Below are positions 18,184 through 26,876 of a DNA stretch of 64,000 bases, one piece after another; the stretch's first letter is position 1, and each line of letters opens with the position of its first letter. Source of the stretch: Acinetobacter baylyi DSM 14961 = CIP 107474. Lineage in GTDB: Bacteria; Pseudomonadota; Gammaproteobacteria; Pseudomonadales; Moraxellaceae. Location of the stretch: assembly GCF_000368685.1 (NCBI RefSeq), contig NZ_KB849626.1, forward strand, positions 418,476 to 482,475, written 5' to 3'. Under the pieces are notes generated by a model that worked only from the letters and a program-made list of their open reading frames with translations, was not told the DNA's origin and did not search any database. The translations under genes and the position numbers were made by a program.

Positions 18184-19542
18184 GTGTCTATGTCTCCTAG
18201 TTCTTCAGGTCATGTCAACATGATGAAAGGACAGCCATTTCATGTGAAATACCGTGAAATTATTCGCCGATTAATGTTCTTGATTGGCGCATTGTTGGTC
18301 TTTCGACTAGGAGCGCATATTCCGTTGCCGGGTATTGATAATGTAGCGCTAGCACGTTTTTTTAAAGCCAATGAAGGTACTTTCTTGGGTTTATTTAACA
18401 TGTTCTCTGGCGGTGCATTGGAACGTATGTCAATTCTAGCATTGGGAATCATGCCGTATATCTCTGCATCGATTATCGTGCAGTTGATGTCTACAGTGGT
18501 TCCTTCGCTAGAAGCTTTGAAGAAAGAAGGCGAGCAAGGCAAACGTAAAATTAATCAGTACACGCGTTATGGCACCTTATTACTTGCGCTTGTGCAAGGT
18601 GTGGGGATGTGTGCTGGTCTGATCAGTCAAGGCATTACCTTGACTTCAGGCTTGGCATTTTATATTCCAGCAGTAACCTCTTTGGTTGCTGGAACAATGT
18701 TCCTGATGTGGTTGGGAGAGCAAATTACCGAACGTGGTATCGGTAATGGTATCTCCATGATCATCTTTGCAGGAATTGTTGCAGGTTTACCGAACCAAGT
18801 GATTCAGGCTTTTACATCTGTTCAAAATGGACAGGGCAGTTTAATTGGAATTGTCGTATTTGCATTATTATCACTCGCGGTACTTGCGGCAATTGTGTTT
18901 ATTGAAAAAGCACAACGTCGTATTCCTGTTAACTACGCACAAAAGCAACAAGGTCGTCGGATATTTACTGCACAGCAAACTCATTTGCCATTAAAAATTA
19001 ATATGGCAGGGGTTATTCCAGCTATTTTTGCCAGCTCACTGTTATTATTTCCAGCGAGTTTGGGGCAATGGCTAGGTAGTGCAGATCCAAATGCGGGTAT
19101 TGTAAAGCGTAGCTTGCAAGATTTGGCACTCGTGTTATCGCCTGGACAGCCGTTGTATTTAATGCTCTTTGGTACGTTAATTATTTTCTTCTGTTATTTT
19201 TATACGGCATTGGTATTTAGTCCGAAAGAAGTGTCAGAAAACTTAAAACGTAGCGGTGCATATGTACCTGGTATACGCCCAGGTGAGCAAACGGCTCGTT
19301 ATTTAGATCATATTCTTAATCGTTTGACGTTTATTGGTGCGATTTATATTACGGTTGTGTGTTTGATGCCAATGATCCTACAAAATTCGTTTGGTATTCC
19401 ATTCCATTTGGGTGGAACATCTTTACTGATTGTAGTGGTTGTGGTGATGGACTTTATGGCCCAATTGCAAGCACATTTGACCTCGCATCAATATGATAAT
19501 CAATCGTTAATGAGAAAAACGACTGCTCATCCTAAGGGATAA
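18184..19542 (+). CDS. secY: Protein translocase subunit SecY
   Basis: 452 residues with the ten transmembrane helices of the Sec channel. SecY forms the protein-conducting pore with SecE and SecG, driven by SecA or ribosomes. The start is GTG at 18184: GGAG at 18171-18174 is 9 nt before it, but 15 nt from the next ATG (18190). The cytoplasmic loop with QKQQGRRIF is present. It lies at the end of the spc group, so Sec channel output is tied to ribosomal protein synthesis. Confidence 0.99.
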
Positions 19543-19562
19543 GCGCACTTAGAGGTTTCATC

Positions 19563-19679
19563 ATGAAAGTACAAGCTTCTGTAAAGAAAATTTGTGGTAG
19601 CTGTAAAGTTATCCGTCGTAATGGGGTTATTCGCGTAATTTGTAGCGCAGAACCTCGTCATAAGCAGCGTCAAGGTTAA
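19563..19679 (+). CDS. rpmJ: 50S ribosomal protein L36
   Basis: 38 residues starting [15 protein letters not shown]. Cys11, Cys14, Cys27 and His32 form the zinc site, so this is the zinc-containing (C+) form. It begins 20 nt after secY and is below the usual gene-length cut-off. Confidence 0.97.
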
Positions 19680-19694
19680 TCTGATCAAGACCTG

Positions 19695-19753
19695 TTGATT
19701 TCAGTAGGCTAATTAGGTTAATATCCGCCCCTCAAAGATTTTTTGTGGGGCGG
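19695..19753 (+). promoter_or_regulatory. Alpha-operon promoter and hairpin
   Basis: TTGATT (19695-19700), 18 nt, TAATAT (19719-19724) is a plausible promoter for rpsM. A 7-bp GC stem CCGCCCC/GGGGCGG (19725-19731 with 19747-19753) follows immediately. A transcript starting near 19731 would lack the 5' arm, so the hairpin would form only in readthrough RNA from the spc group. Confidence 0.45.
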
Positions 19754-19785
19754 TTGATTATCTACTGCCTTTTTGGAGAAAGTGA

Positions 19786-20142
19786 ATGGCTCGTATTGCC
19801 GGTGTAAACATTCCGGATAACAAGCATGCTGTTATCTCCCTCACGTACATTTTTGGTGTTGGTCGCCACACTGCTAAGAGTATCTTAGCTGCTGTAGGTA
19901 TTGGTCCAACTACAAAAATCCGTGAATTGGATGATGCTCAGCTTGATGCGATTCGTGCAGAAGTTGCTAAGGTTCCAACCGAAGGTGACTTACGTCGCGA
20001 AATTTCCATGAACATTAAACGTTTAATGGATTTAGGTTGCTATCGTGGCCTTCGTCATCGTCGCAGCTTGCCTGTCCGCGGACAACGCACCAAAACTAAC
20101 GCACGTACCCGTAAAGGTCCGCGCAAACCGATTAAAAAGTAA
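19786..20142 (+). CDS. rpsM: 30S ribosomal protein S13
   Basis: 118 residues. S13 forms bridges to the 50S central protuberance and touches the P-site tRNA. The C-terminal block [20 protein letters not shown] and basic tail are intact. GGAG lies 7 nt before the ATG. It is the first gene of the alpha operon. Confidence 0.99.
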   Translation: MARIAGVNIPDNKHAVISLTYIFGVGRHTAKSILAAVGIGPTTKIRELDDAQLDAIRAEVAKVPTEGDLRREISMNIKRLMDLGCYRGLRHRRSLPVRGQRTKTNARTRKGPRKPIKK

Positions 20143-20161
20143 GATTTCTGGAAGCTAAAAG

Positions 20162-20548
20162 ATGGCTAAAGATACTCGCACACGCAAGAAGGTCACCCGT
20201 ACCGTCTCTGAAGGTGTTGCACACATTCACGCGTCTTTTAATAACACCATTGTTACGATTACCGATCGTCAAGGTAATGCATTGGCTTGGGCCACCTCAG
20301 GTGGACAAGGCTTCCGTGGTTCACGTAAATCAACTCCGTTTGCTGCTCAGGTAGCTGCTGAAGTTGCTGGTAAAGCAGCTTTGGATTACGGTTTGAAAAA
20401 CCTAGACGTCCTTGTAAAAGGTCCTGGTCCAGGTCGTGAGTCTGCGGTTCGTGCATTAGGCGCAGTGGGTTATAAGATCAACAGCATTACCGATGTGACT
20501 CCAATCCCTCACAACGGTTGCCGTCCACCTAAAAAACGTCGCGTGTAA
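20162..20548 (+). CDS. rpsK: 30S ribosomal protein S11
   Basis: 128 residues with the family signature [17 protein letters not shown] and the C-terminal [17 protein letters not shown]11 lines the platform near the E-site mRNA. It follows rpsM by 19 nt. Confidence 0.99.
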
Positions 20549-20560
20549 GGAGAAACATTC

Positions 20561-21184
20561 ATGGCTCGTTATATTGGTCCAAAATGCAAACTCTCTCGTC
20601 GCGAAGGGACAGACCTGCAGCTTAAATCTGGCGTTAAACCATTTGACGTCAAAACTAAAAAACATGCGAAAGCGCCTGGTCAACATGGCCAAGCTCGCGG
20701 TAAGCAATCTGAGTATTCACTACAATTACGTGAAAAACAAAAAGTACGTCGTATGTACGGTGTGTTAGAGCGTCAATTTAGTAATTACTATAAAGAAGCA
20801 GCTCGTGTTAAAGGTGCAACAGGTGAAAACTTGTTGAAATTGCTTGAAAGCCGCCTCGATAACGTCGTTTATCGCATGGGTTTTGGTTCTACACGTGCAG
20901 AAGCTCGTCAGTTGGTAAGTCACCGTTCTATTACTTTAAATGGCCGTCGTGTAAACATCGCGTCTATTCAAGTAAAAGCGGGTGATGTGATTGCAGTGCA
21001 TGAAGGTGCTAAACAACAATTACGTATTAAAAACGCAATTGAATTAGCTGCTCAACGTGGTATTCCTGCTTGGATGGATGTCGATCATTCTAAGCTTGAA
21101 GGTACGTTCAAAGCTGCGCCAGATCGTTCTGATTTGCCTGCTGAAATCAACGAAAGCTTGATTGTAGAATTGTATTCTAAATAA
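20561..21184 (+). CDS. rpsD: 30S ribosomal protein S4
   Basis: 207 residues, ending in the S4 RNA-binding fold ([20 protein letters not shown]). S4 nucleates 30S assembly, affects accuracy, and in E. coli represses the alpha operon by binding a pseudoknot near rpsM. The zinc-binding cysteines seen in some bacteria are absent (one Cys in the N-terminus). Confidence 0.99.
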   Translation: MARYIGPKCKLSRREGTDLQLKSGVKPFDVKTKKHAKAPGQHGQARGKQSEYSLQLREKQKVRRMYGVLERQFSNYYKEAARVKGATGENLLKLLESRLDNVVYRMGFGSTRAEARQLVSHRSITLNGRRVNIASIQVKAGDVIAVHEGAKQQLRIKNAIELAAQRGIPAWMDVDHSKLEGTFKAAPDRSDLPAEINESLIVELYSK

Positions 21185-21202
21185 TCCTTGAGGTAGCAAT
21201 AA

Positions 21203-22210
21203 ATGACGCGTACTGCAAACGAGTTTCTAACTCCGCAAGCGATCAAGGTCGAAGCGGTGAGCGGGACCTCGGCAAAAGTGATTCTGGAACCTTTAGAGCG
21301 TGGCTTTGGTCACACTCTAGGTAATGCTTTACGTCGCATTCTATTGTCTTCTTTGCCTGGCGCTGCTGTGGTTGAAGTTGAAATAGAAGGCGTCGAGCAC
21401 GAGTACAGTACTTTAGAAGGCTTGCAGCAGGACATCGTCGAGCTCTTGCTGAACCTTAAAGGATTGTCTATTAAGCTGTTCGATCAAAATGAAGCATATT
21501 TGACATTGGAGAAACAAGGGCCAGGCGACATTACTGCCGCTGATCTTCGTTTGCCTCATAATGTTGAAGTGGTCAATCCAGAACATCTTATTGGTACTTT
21601 GAGTGCTTCAGGCTCAATCAAAATGCGCCTAAAAGTATCTCAAGGTCGTGGCTATGAAACTTCTGACTCGCGTTTCCCGGAAGGAGAAACTCGTCCGGTA
21701 GGTCGCCTACAGTTAGATGCTTCTTATAGCCCGATCAAACGTGTATCTTACACCGTTGAAAATGCGCGTGTAGAACAACGTACCGATCTTGATAAACTGG
21801 TCATTGATCTTGAAACCAATGGAACTGTAGATCCTGAAGAAGCAATCCGCAAAGCGGCAACAATCTTGCAACAACAAATTGCAATTTTTGTTGATCTTCA
21901 GAAAGATCAAGCTCCAGTGGCTCAAGAACCTCGTGAAGAAGTTGACCCAATCTTGCTTCGTCCAGTAGATGATCTAGAGCTTACTGTTCGTTCTGCTAAC
22001 TGTTTGAAAGCAGAAAATATTTACTACATTGGTGATCTTGTTCAACGTACTGAAGTTGAGTTGTTAAAAACTCCAAACCTAGGTAAAAAATCGTTGACTG
22101 AGATTAAAGATGTTTTAGCTTCGAAAGGCTTGCAACTCGGCATGCGTTTAGAAAACTGGCCACCTGCTAGTTTACGCATGGACGATCGCTTTGCCTATCG
22201 CAGCCGTTAA
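21203..22210 (+). CDS. rpoA: DNA-directed RNA polymerase subunit alpha
   Basis: 335 residues. The N-terminal domain (residues ~1-235, [24 protein letters not shown] in the dimerisation region) starts polymerase assembly; a linker joins it to the C-terminal domain (~250-330, with [12 protein letters not shown]), which binds UP elements and activators. It is encoded among the ribosomal genes between rpsD and rplQ, as in most proteobacteria. Confidence 0.99.
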   Translation: MTRTANEFLTPQAIKVEAVSGTSAKVILEPLERGFGHTLGNALRRILLSSLPGAAVVEVEIEGVEHEYSTLEGLQQDIVELLLNLKGLSIKLFDQNEAYLTLEKQGPGDITAADLRLPHNVEVVNPEHLIGTLSASGSIKMRLKVSQGRGYETSDSRFPEGETRPVGRLQLDASYSPIKRVSYTVENARVEQRTDLDKLVIDLETNGTVDPEEAIRKAATILQQQIAIFVDLQKDQAPVAQEPREEVDPILLRPVDDLELTVRSANCLKAENIYYIGDLVQRTEVELLKTPNLGKKSLTEIKDVLASKGLQLGMRLENWPPASLRMDDRFAYRSR

Positions 22211-22228
22211 TTAAGTAGGACTATCACC

Positions 22229-22606
22229 ATGCGTCATCGTAATAGTGGTGTGAAATTAGGCCGTACAAGCAGCCATCGTAAAGCGATGTTCCAAAACTTG
22301 GCGAATTCATTGTTTGAGCACGAGTTAATCAAAACAACTGTGCCTAAAGCAAAAGAATTACGTCGTGTTGCTGAGCCTTTAATCACTCTAGCGAAAAACG
22401 ATACTGTAGCAAACCGTCGTTTAGCGTTTGCTCGTACTCGTTCAGCTGCAACTGTAGGTAAATTATTTACCGTACTTGGCCCTCGTTACAAAGAACGTAA
22501 CGGCGGTTATCTACGTGTTCTTAAAGCGGGCTTCCGTGCTGGTGATGCAGCACCTATGGCTTACGTAGAGCTTGTAGATCGCGAAGTAAACACTTCAGCA
22601 GAATAA
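22229..22606 (+). CDS. rplQ: 50S ribosomal protein L17
   Basis: 125 residues starting [21 protein letters not shown]17 lies by the tunnel exit. It is the last gene of the alpha operon, 18 nt after rpoA, with the terminator 15 nt beyond its stop. Confidence 0.99.
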   Translation: MRHRNSGVKLGRTSSHRKAMFQNLANSLFEHELIKTTVPKAKELRRVAEPLITLAKNDTVANRRLAFARTRSAATVGKLFTVLGPRYKERNGGYLRVLKAGFRAGDAAPMAYVELVDREVNTSAE

Positions 22607-22620
22607 GATTCTTATTCAGA

Positions 22621-22650
22621 AAAAGATCGGTTTAATACCGATCTTTTTTT
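22621..22650 (+). terminator. Intrinsic terminator of the alpha operon
   Basis: A perfect 11-bp stem (22621-22631 with 22637-22647, core GATCGGT/ACCGATC), a 5-nt loop and a run of T residues. It ends the ribosomal supercluster. Confidence 0.95.
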
Positions 22651-22702
22651 ATGCCTGTGATTTTGTCCTGTACTGACATAAAAAACCGATAAATGGATTA
22701 AA

Positions 22703-22722
22703 CTTGACATTGTGTATTGTCA
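22703..22722. promoter_or_regulatory. TTGACA-N8-TGTCAA palindrome upstream of almA
   Basis: A perfect 6-8-6 inverted repeat whose left arm is also an ideal -35 hexamer, ~50 bp before the almA start. No good -10 lies 17 bp downstream (TGTGTT). An activator or repressor site over the almA promoter is a reasonable reading. Confidence 0.4.
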
Positions 22723-22771
22723 AATTTGTGTTTTAATAAAATAGAATTGTTCTCAAGGTTATAAAAACAAT

Positions 22772-24268
22772 ATGGAAAAGCACATTGATATCTTAATTGT
22801 AGGTGCAGGGATTTCGGGTATTGGGATTGCTGCACATCTTTCTAAAGATGCCCCTCAACGCCAGTTCGAGATTATTGAGCGTCGTGAAAATATTGGTGGG
22901 ACTTGGGATTTGTTTCGTTATCCTGGGATTCGTTCTGATTCTGATATGTCGACTTTTGGTTTTAATTTTAAACCGTGGCAAAGTCCAAATGTATTGGCCT
23001 CTGGCTCGTCAATTAAAGGCTATTTGAGTGAAGTTGTTGATGAATATGATTTAAAAAAGAAAATTCATTTTAAACATCGTGTACTGGCTGCAAACTATGA
23101 TACTGCATCTAAAAAATGGTATGTAGAAATCGAAGATGCCGCGCAGAAAAAACAGACGTGGATCGCCAATTTTATTGTGGGTTGTACGGGCTATTACAAT
23201 TACGATCAAGGTTTTGAGCCTGATTTTCCAAATAAAGATGCGTTTAAAGGACAATTTATTCATCCACAGCATTGGCCTGAAAACTTGGATTATGTTGGTA
23301 AGAAAGTTGTGATTATTGGCAGTGGAGCTACTGCAATTACTCTAGTTCCAGCAATGTCGAAAGGTGGGGCAGAACATGTCACGATGTTGCAGCGTTCTCC
23401 AACGTATATCGCATCGATTCCATCGATTGATTTTGTCTATGACAAAATGCGCAAAGTTTTACCTGAGGATCTTGCATATAAACTCACACGTGCCCGCAAT
23501 ATCGGTGTACAGCGTGGTATCTATACTTTATCACAAAAGCAGCCTAAACTGGTACGCAAATTCTTATTGAAATCGATTGAGATGCAATTGAAAGGTAAAG
23601 TGGATATGAAACACTTTACACCAAGCTATAACCCATGGGATCAGCGTTTGTGCGTTGTGCCAGATGGTGATTTATTTAAGATTTTGCGCTCTGGACAAGC
23701 AAGCGTTGAAACCGATCAGATCGAGAAATTTACTGAGACAGGTATTCAGTTGAAATCTGGTAAACATCTTGATGCTGATATTGTGGTTTCCGCGACTGGT
23801 TTAGAGATCCAGATTTTAGGGGGAATTAAAGGCACAATTGATGGTCAGCCTTTAGATACATCTAAATCGATGCTTTATCAAGGGGTGATGGTCAGTGATG
23901 TACCAAATATGGCGATGATCATTGGTTATATCAATGCTTCTTGGACATTAAAGGTCGATGTAGCGGCAGATTATATTTGTCGTTTATTAAACTATATGGA
24001 TAAACAGGGTTATGACGAGGTAATTCCTGAAGGTGATCAAACTGAATTGATGGAAGATACGGTTATGGGGAGTTTAACCTCAGGTTATATTGCTCGTGCT
24101 GCCAATGTGATGCCAAAACAGGGTAAGCATGCACCTTGGAAAGTGACCAATAATTATCTAGCTGATCGTAAAGCACTTAAAAATGCTCGTTTTGATGATG
24201 GTGTACTACACTTTGACAAGAAAACAGACACGGTTGAGCGTAAAACAAAACCCAAATTAGTATCCTAA
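22772..24268 (+). CDS. almA: Flavin-containing monooxygenase, AlmA-like
   Basis: 498 residues. The first Rossmann motif GAGISGIG (11-18) binds FAD, the Baeyer-Villiger fingerprint FKGQFIHPQHWP is at 158-169, and a second Rossmann motif, VVIIGSGATAITL, for NADPH follows. The overall sequence matches AlmA, the Acinetobacter flavin monooxygenase reported to be needed for growth on very long chain n-alkanes. Whether it attacks alkanes directly or derived ketones is debated. It is a single gene after rplQ, with its own upstream palindrome, and converges on an acyl-CoA dehydrogenase gene. Confidence 0.9.
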   Translation: MEKHIDILIVGAGISGIGIAAHLSKDAPQRQFEIIERRENIGGTWDLFRYPGIRSDSDMSTFGFNFKPWQSPNVLASGSSIKGYLSEVVDEYDLKKKIHFKHRVLAANYDTASKKWYVEIEDAAQKKQTWIANFIVGCTGYYNYDQGFEPDFPNKDAFKGQFIHPQHWPENLDYVGKKVVIIGSGATAITLVPAMSKGGAEHVTMLQRSPTYIASIPSIDFVYDKMRKVLPEDLAYKLTRARNIGVQRGIYTLSQKQPKLVRKFLLKSIEMQLKGKVDMKHFTPSYNPWDQRLCVVPDGDLFKILRSGQASVETDQIEKFTETGIQLKSGKHLDADIVVSATGLEIQILGGIKGTIDGQPLDTSKSMLYQGVMVSDVPNMAMIIGYINASWTLKVDVAADYICRLLNYMDKQGYDEVIPEGDQTELMEDTVMGSLTSGYIARAANVMPKQGKHAPWKVTNNYLADRKALKNARFDDGVLHFDKKTDTVERKTKPKLVS

Positions 24269-24279
24269 CTTGAGCTAAA

Positions 24280-24314
24280 CAAAAAAAGGAGCTTAAACAA
24301 AGCTCCTTTTTTTG
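24280..24314. terminator. Bidirectional intrinsic terminator
   Basis: A 15-bp perfect stem (24280-24294 with 24300-24314, core AAGGAGCTT) with A-run and T-run flanks. It serves the convergent almA and acyl-CoA dehydrogenase genes. Confidence 0.92.
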
Positions 24315-24332
24315 TTTATGAAAACTTAACTT

Positions 24333-25505
24333 TTAAAGGGTTCGAGAAATTAATTCTTTCATAATTTCATTGGTGCCAGCATAGATACGATTCGCACGAT
24401 TATCGATATAGGCACGTGCAATCGGATATTCCAGCATATAGCCATAACCACCATGTAACTGTAAACATTCATCTACAACTTTCGAAAACATATCTGAAAT
24501 TTTATATTTAGCGGCAGCAGCAGCATCAATGCCGAGTTGTTCTTCAAGTTGTAGTTGCATACATCGATCTAAATAGGCACGACAAAAATCAATCTCGGTT
24601 CTTAGCTCGGCCAATTTAAAGCGCGTGTTTTGAAAAGTCCCAATTGGTTTGCCAAATGCTTTGCGATCTTTGGTGTATTGTACAGTATGTGCAAATGCTG
24701 CTTCAGCGCCAGCTTGGCAGATAATTGCAACTAACATGCGCTCCCATGCCAGCTCCTTCATTAGCATCATAAAACCCATACCTTCCATACCAAGAAGATT
24801 CTCTTTCGGAACGCGGACGTTATCGAAGAAAAGTTCACAAGTATCCTGACCTTTCATTCCTATTTTATTAAGAGGTTTGCCTTTATTAAATCCAGCGCGA
24901 TCAGCTTCCACAATAATCAACGATAAATTGGCAGAGCCTTTGTCTGTATTTCCTGTTTTACATACTACAACCGCCATATCGCACAGATAGCCATTGGTAA
25001 TAAAAATTTTAGAGCCATTGATGACATATTCATCGCCATCAAGTACAGCGCTGGTTCGTACTGCTTGCAAGTCTGAGCCTGTTCCTGGTTCTGTCATCGC
25101 AATGGCTGTCACGACTTCTCCCGTTGCCATTTTAGGCAACCATTTTTGTTTTTGTTCTTCGTTACCAAAATTATGAATGTAATTGGCCACAATATCGGAG
25201 TGTAAAGAAAAGCCTGTACTTGAATCCATCGCATAGGCTTGTTCTTCAATTAAAATCATGCTGTAAAGACGATCTACCCCAGAGCCACCATATTGCTCGG
25301 GCATAGTGGTACACAATAATCCCAATTCGCCAGCCTTGTTCCATAAATCACGATCTACATGTTGTTGTGCTTCATATTTTTCAATATTGGGAACCACTTC
25401 TTTTTCATAAAATTTTCTGACAGTATCACGAAAAGCATGATGCTCTTCTGAAAATAGATTGCGTCCCAGCATAGAGTCGATTGGGCGAATAGCTCCAGAT
25501 TGCAT
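24333..25505 (-). CDS. Acyl-CoA dehydrogenase, long-chain/isovaleryl type
   Basis: 390 residues with the FAD-binding AMTEPGTGSDL, the middle-domain GSKIFITNG and the C-terminal LHGGYGYMLEYP. The position of the usual catalytic Glu (MCAD E376) is Ala in RIYAGTNEI, while a Glu is present in the helix-G motif AWERML near residue 255. This is the pattern of long-chain and isovaleryl-CoA dehydrogenases, whose base is on helix G. The enzyme performs the first step of beta-oxidation in the cytoplasm. Its place opposite almA suggests hydrocarbon or fatty-acid breakdown, though co-regulation is not shown. Confidence 0.9.
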   Translation of the reverse strand: MQSGAIRPIDSMLGRNLFSEEHHAFRDTVRKFYEKEVVPNIEKYEAQQHVDRDLWNKAGELGLLCTTMPEQYGGSGVDRLYSMILIEEQAYAMDSSTGFSLHSDIVANYIHNFGNEEQKQKWLPKMATGEVVTAIAMTEPGTGSDLQAVRTSAVLDGDEYVINGSKIFITNGYLCDMAVVVCKTGNTDKGSANLSLIIVEADRAGFNKGKPLNKIGMKGQDTCELFFDNVRVPKENLLGMEGMGFMMLMKELAWERMLVAIICQAGAEAAFAHTVQYTKDRKAFGKPIGTFQNTRFKLAELRTEIDFCRAYLDRCMQLQLEEQLGIDAAAAAKYKISDMFSKVVDECLQLHGGYGYMLEYPIARAYIDNRANRIYAGTNEIMKELISRTL

Positions 25506-25584
25506 GTATCGGTCCTTTATTTTTTGTTTGAGATATGATTGCAGTAAAAGCGAATTCAGGTGGTTGACACAATGTGAAGAATGC

Positions 25585-25649
25585 TCAATTCAAATCTTTA
25601 AATGATGAATTCGGTCAATAACTTTAAAATCAATTCAAATTTTGAATGT
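25585..25649. promoter_or_regulatory. Repeated TCAATTCAAAT elements between divergent promoters
   Basis: TCAATTCAAAT occurs at 25585-25595 and 25630-25640, exactly 45 bp apart. The second copy is part of a 7-1-7 palindrome ATTCAAA-T-TTTGAAT (25633-25647). The repeats lie between the divergent acyl-CoA dehydrogenase and sdhE genes and may bind a regulator of either. Confidence 0.35.
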
Positions 25650-25693
25650 GCTTCGGTTAAACTATTTACGCTTTAATAGAGAGAGAAGTTGAG

Positions 25694-25951
25694 ATGTCTG
25701 AAGAATTGACTTTAGAAGAGCGGAAAGTAATTTATCGTGCACGACGTGGTTTAAAAGAAATTGATGTTTATTTTGATCCTTACGTTAAAAACTATTATTT
25801 AACAGCGCCAGCATCAGAAAAAGCCTTATTTGCTGAATTGGTTGCACAGGAAGATCCTGATTTACTGGACTGGTTTATGGAAGTAAGTGAACCACCACAG
25901 GTTGAGTTAAAGCAATTGATTCAGAAACTCAAGCATTATGTGCATGGCTAA
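25694..25951 (+). CDS. sdhE: FAD assembly factor SdhE
   Basis: 85 residues of the SdhE/YgfY family, with the conserved RRGLKEID near residue 18 and the DLLDWFM stretch near residue 57. SdhE promotes covalent attachment of FAD to succinate dehydrogenase SdhA (and fumarate reductase) in the cytoplasm. A GAGA-rich ribosome-binding region precedes the ATG. Its stop overlaps the following membrane-protein gene, the same sdhE-ygfX order as in enterobacteria. Confidence 0.92.
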   Translation: MSEELTLEERKVIYRARRGLKEIDVYFDPYVKNYYLTAPASEKALFAELVAQEDPDLLDWFMEVSEPPQVELKQLIQKLKHYVHG

Positions 25952-26330
25952 TCAGCTTCGCTTCCAGCTGAAACAGAGTAAGCTTGCTATTTTGTTTCAG
26001 CTCACGCTTTTATTGGTGATGCTGTGTATGATGTGGTGGCTGTTCAATTTCTGGATTTGGTGCGCTATTTGTGTTTCTGCATTGATTGGCTATTTCTTTT
26101 TTTGTAGACAACCAAAAATCAATACCATTGAACAGCTTGACCAAAAAACATGGTCTTTACAGTATGTTGAGCGAGAAAAAGTCTATTCGTTTCAGCTTGA
26201 TCGATTAATTGATCATCAGATTTATATGATCATTTATAGTCAGAATCCATCGTTATCGCTCATCATTTGGTGTGATCAGGTGAGTCAACAAGAATGGAAA
26301 CGATTAAAAGTCATGACTAAACTACTCTGA
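25938..26330 (+). CDS. YgfX/CptA-like membrane protein
   Basis: 130 residues from ATG 25938 (or 128 from the ATG at 25944), overlapping the sdhE end by 14 or 8 nt. Two hydrophobic segments (residues ~17-36 and ~38-55) are followed by a soluble C-terminal half containing WSLQY and FQLDRLID. Length, topology and the overlap with sdhE match YgfX (CptA), which has been described as a toxin-like inhibitor of cell-division and shape proteins paired with SdhE/CptB; that role is contested. Sequence identity to E. coli YgfX is not obvious by eye. Confidence 0.7.
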   Translation: MCMANQLRFQLKQSKLAILFQLTLLLVMLCMMWWLFNFWIWCAICVSALIGYFFFCRQPKINTIEQLDQKTWSLQYVEREKVYSFQLDRLIDHQIYMIIYSQNPSLSLIIWCDQVSQQEWKRLKVMTKLL

Positions 26331-26446
26331 TTGTTAAACAATCTTAAAAAAAGATATTTTATTTAATATTTTTAATATCAATAATTTAAAAAAAATAATC
26401 GTTCAATTAGATATATTGTCTGGTCAAAATGCATAAAAAAATTAAA

Positions 26447-26472
26447 AAATGAGAATTGTTGGACAATTTTTT
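26447..26472 (+). terminator. Weak intrinsic terminator after the sdhE-ygfX pair
   Basis: AATTGT (26454-26459), a 3-nt loop and ACAATT (26463-26468), followed by T residues. The stem is short and AT-rich, so termination would be inefficient. Confidence 0.3.
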
Positions 26473-26539
26473 CTGATTCAATCTTATTTCTCCGCTAAAG
26501 TGATCTTACCAACAACGCTAGGTGTGAAGGAGGCCGAAA

Positions 26540-26653
26540 ATGGTCGATATTCCAACATGGTTGTTTCCAGTCATTGCGTTTTTATTCGTAGTGATCGTAG
26601 GACGCGTGGGAACTGTACTCAAGGATTATATACAACAACGACAGCTTCATTGA
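26540..26653 (+). CDS. Small membrane protein, 37 residues
   Basis: An open frame with a textbook AAGGAGG Shine-Dalgarno sequence (26527-26533) 6 nt before the ATG. The product (MVDIPTWLFPVIAFLFVVIV..., ending in VLKDYIQQRQLH) has one hydrophobic segment at residues ~7-20 and a polar, basic C-terminal tail. A clean terminator begins 24 nt after the stop, so the gene forms its own short unit. I do not recognise a family; size and layout recall single-pass regulatory peptides of membrane complexes. Confidence 0.65.
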   Translation: MVDIPTWLFPVIAFLFVVIVGRVGTVLKDYIQQRQLH

Positions 26654-26676
26654 GGCTCTAGATTTTACCAGTTTAT

Positions 26677-26716
26677 AAGTAGCATGTGCTGAACCGTCGC
26701 AATGCTACTTTTTTTT
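26677..26716 (+). terminator. Intrinsic terminator of the 37-residue peptide gene
   Basis: A 9-bp stem AAGTAGCAT/ATGCTACTT (26677-26685 with 26702-26710) followed by T residues. Confidence 0.85.
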
Positions 26717-26755
26717 GCCTAAAATTTATGTATTTCTGTTGAAAGTGCCAATCAT

Positions 26756-26783
26756 TTGTTATTTATTTATGTCAAAGTATAAA
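26756..26783 (+). promoter_or_regulatory. Candidate promoter of the TAtT-rhombosortase-TRAP genes
   Basis: TTGTTA (26756-26761), a 16-bp spacer and TATAAA (26778-26783), ~95 bp before the lipoprotein gene. Confidence 0.45.
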
Positions 26784-26876
26784 ACTATAATTAGAGTAAT
26801 TACTCTTTTATTGGAATAACCCATCTGCTAATGTACAGCGAAAAGGAAAAATAAAATTACCTCGAGGATTGAGACA

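Noticed and set aside
25938..26330. Calling sdhE-ygfX a toxin-antitoxin system
   Set aside because: SdhE has a well-supported flavinylation role, the toxin role of YgfX is contested, and no sequence feature here supports toxicity.
26449..26661. 70-codon open frame overlapping the 37-residue peptide gene
   Set aside because: It has no ribosome-binding site, an implausible composition, and is in a different frame from the well-supported small gene that uses the AAGGAGG site.
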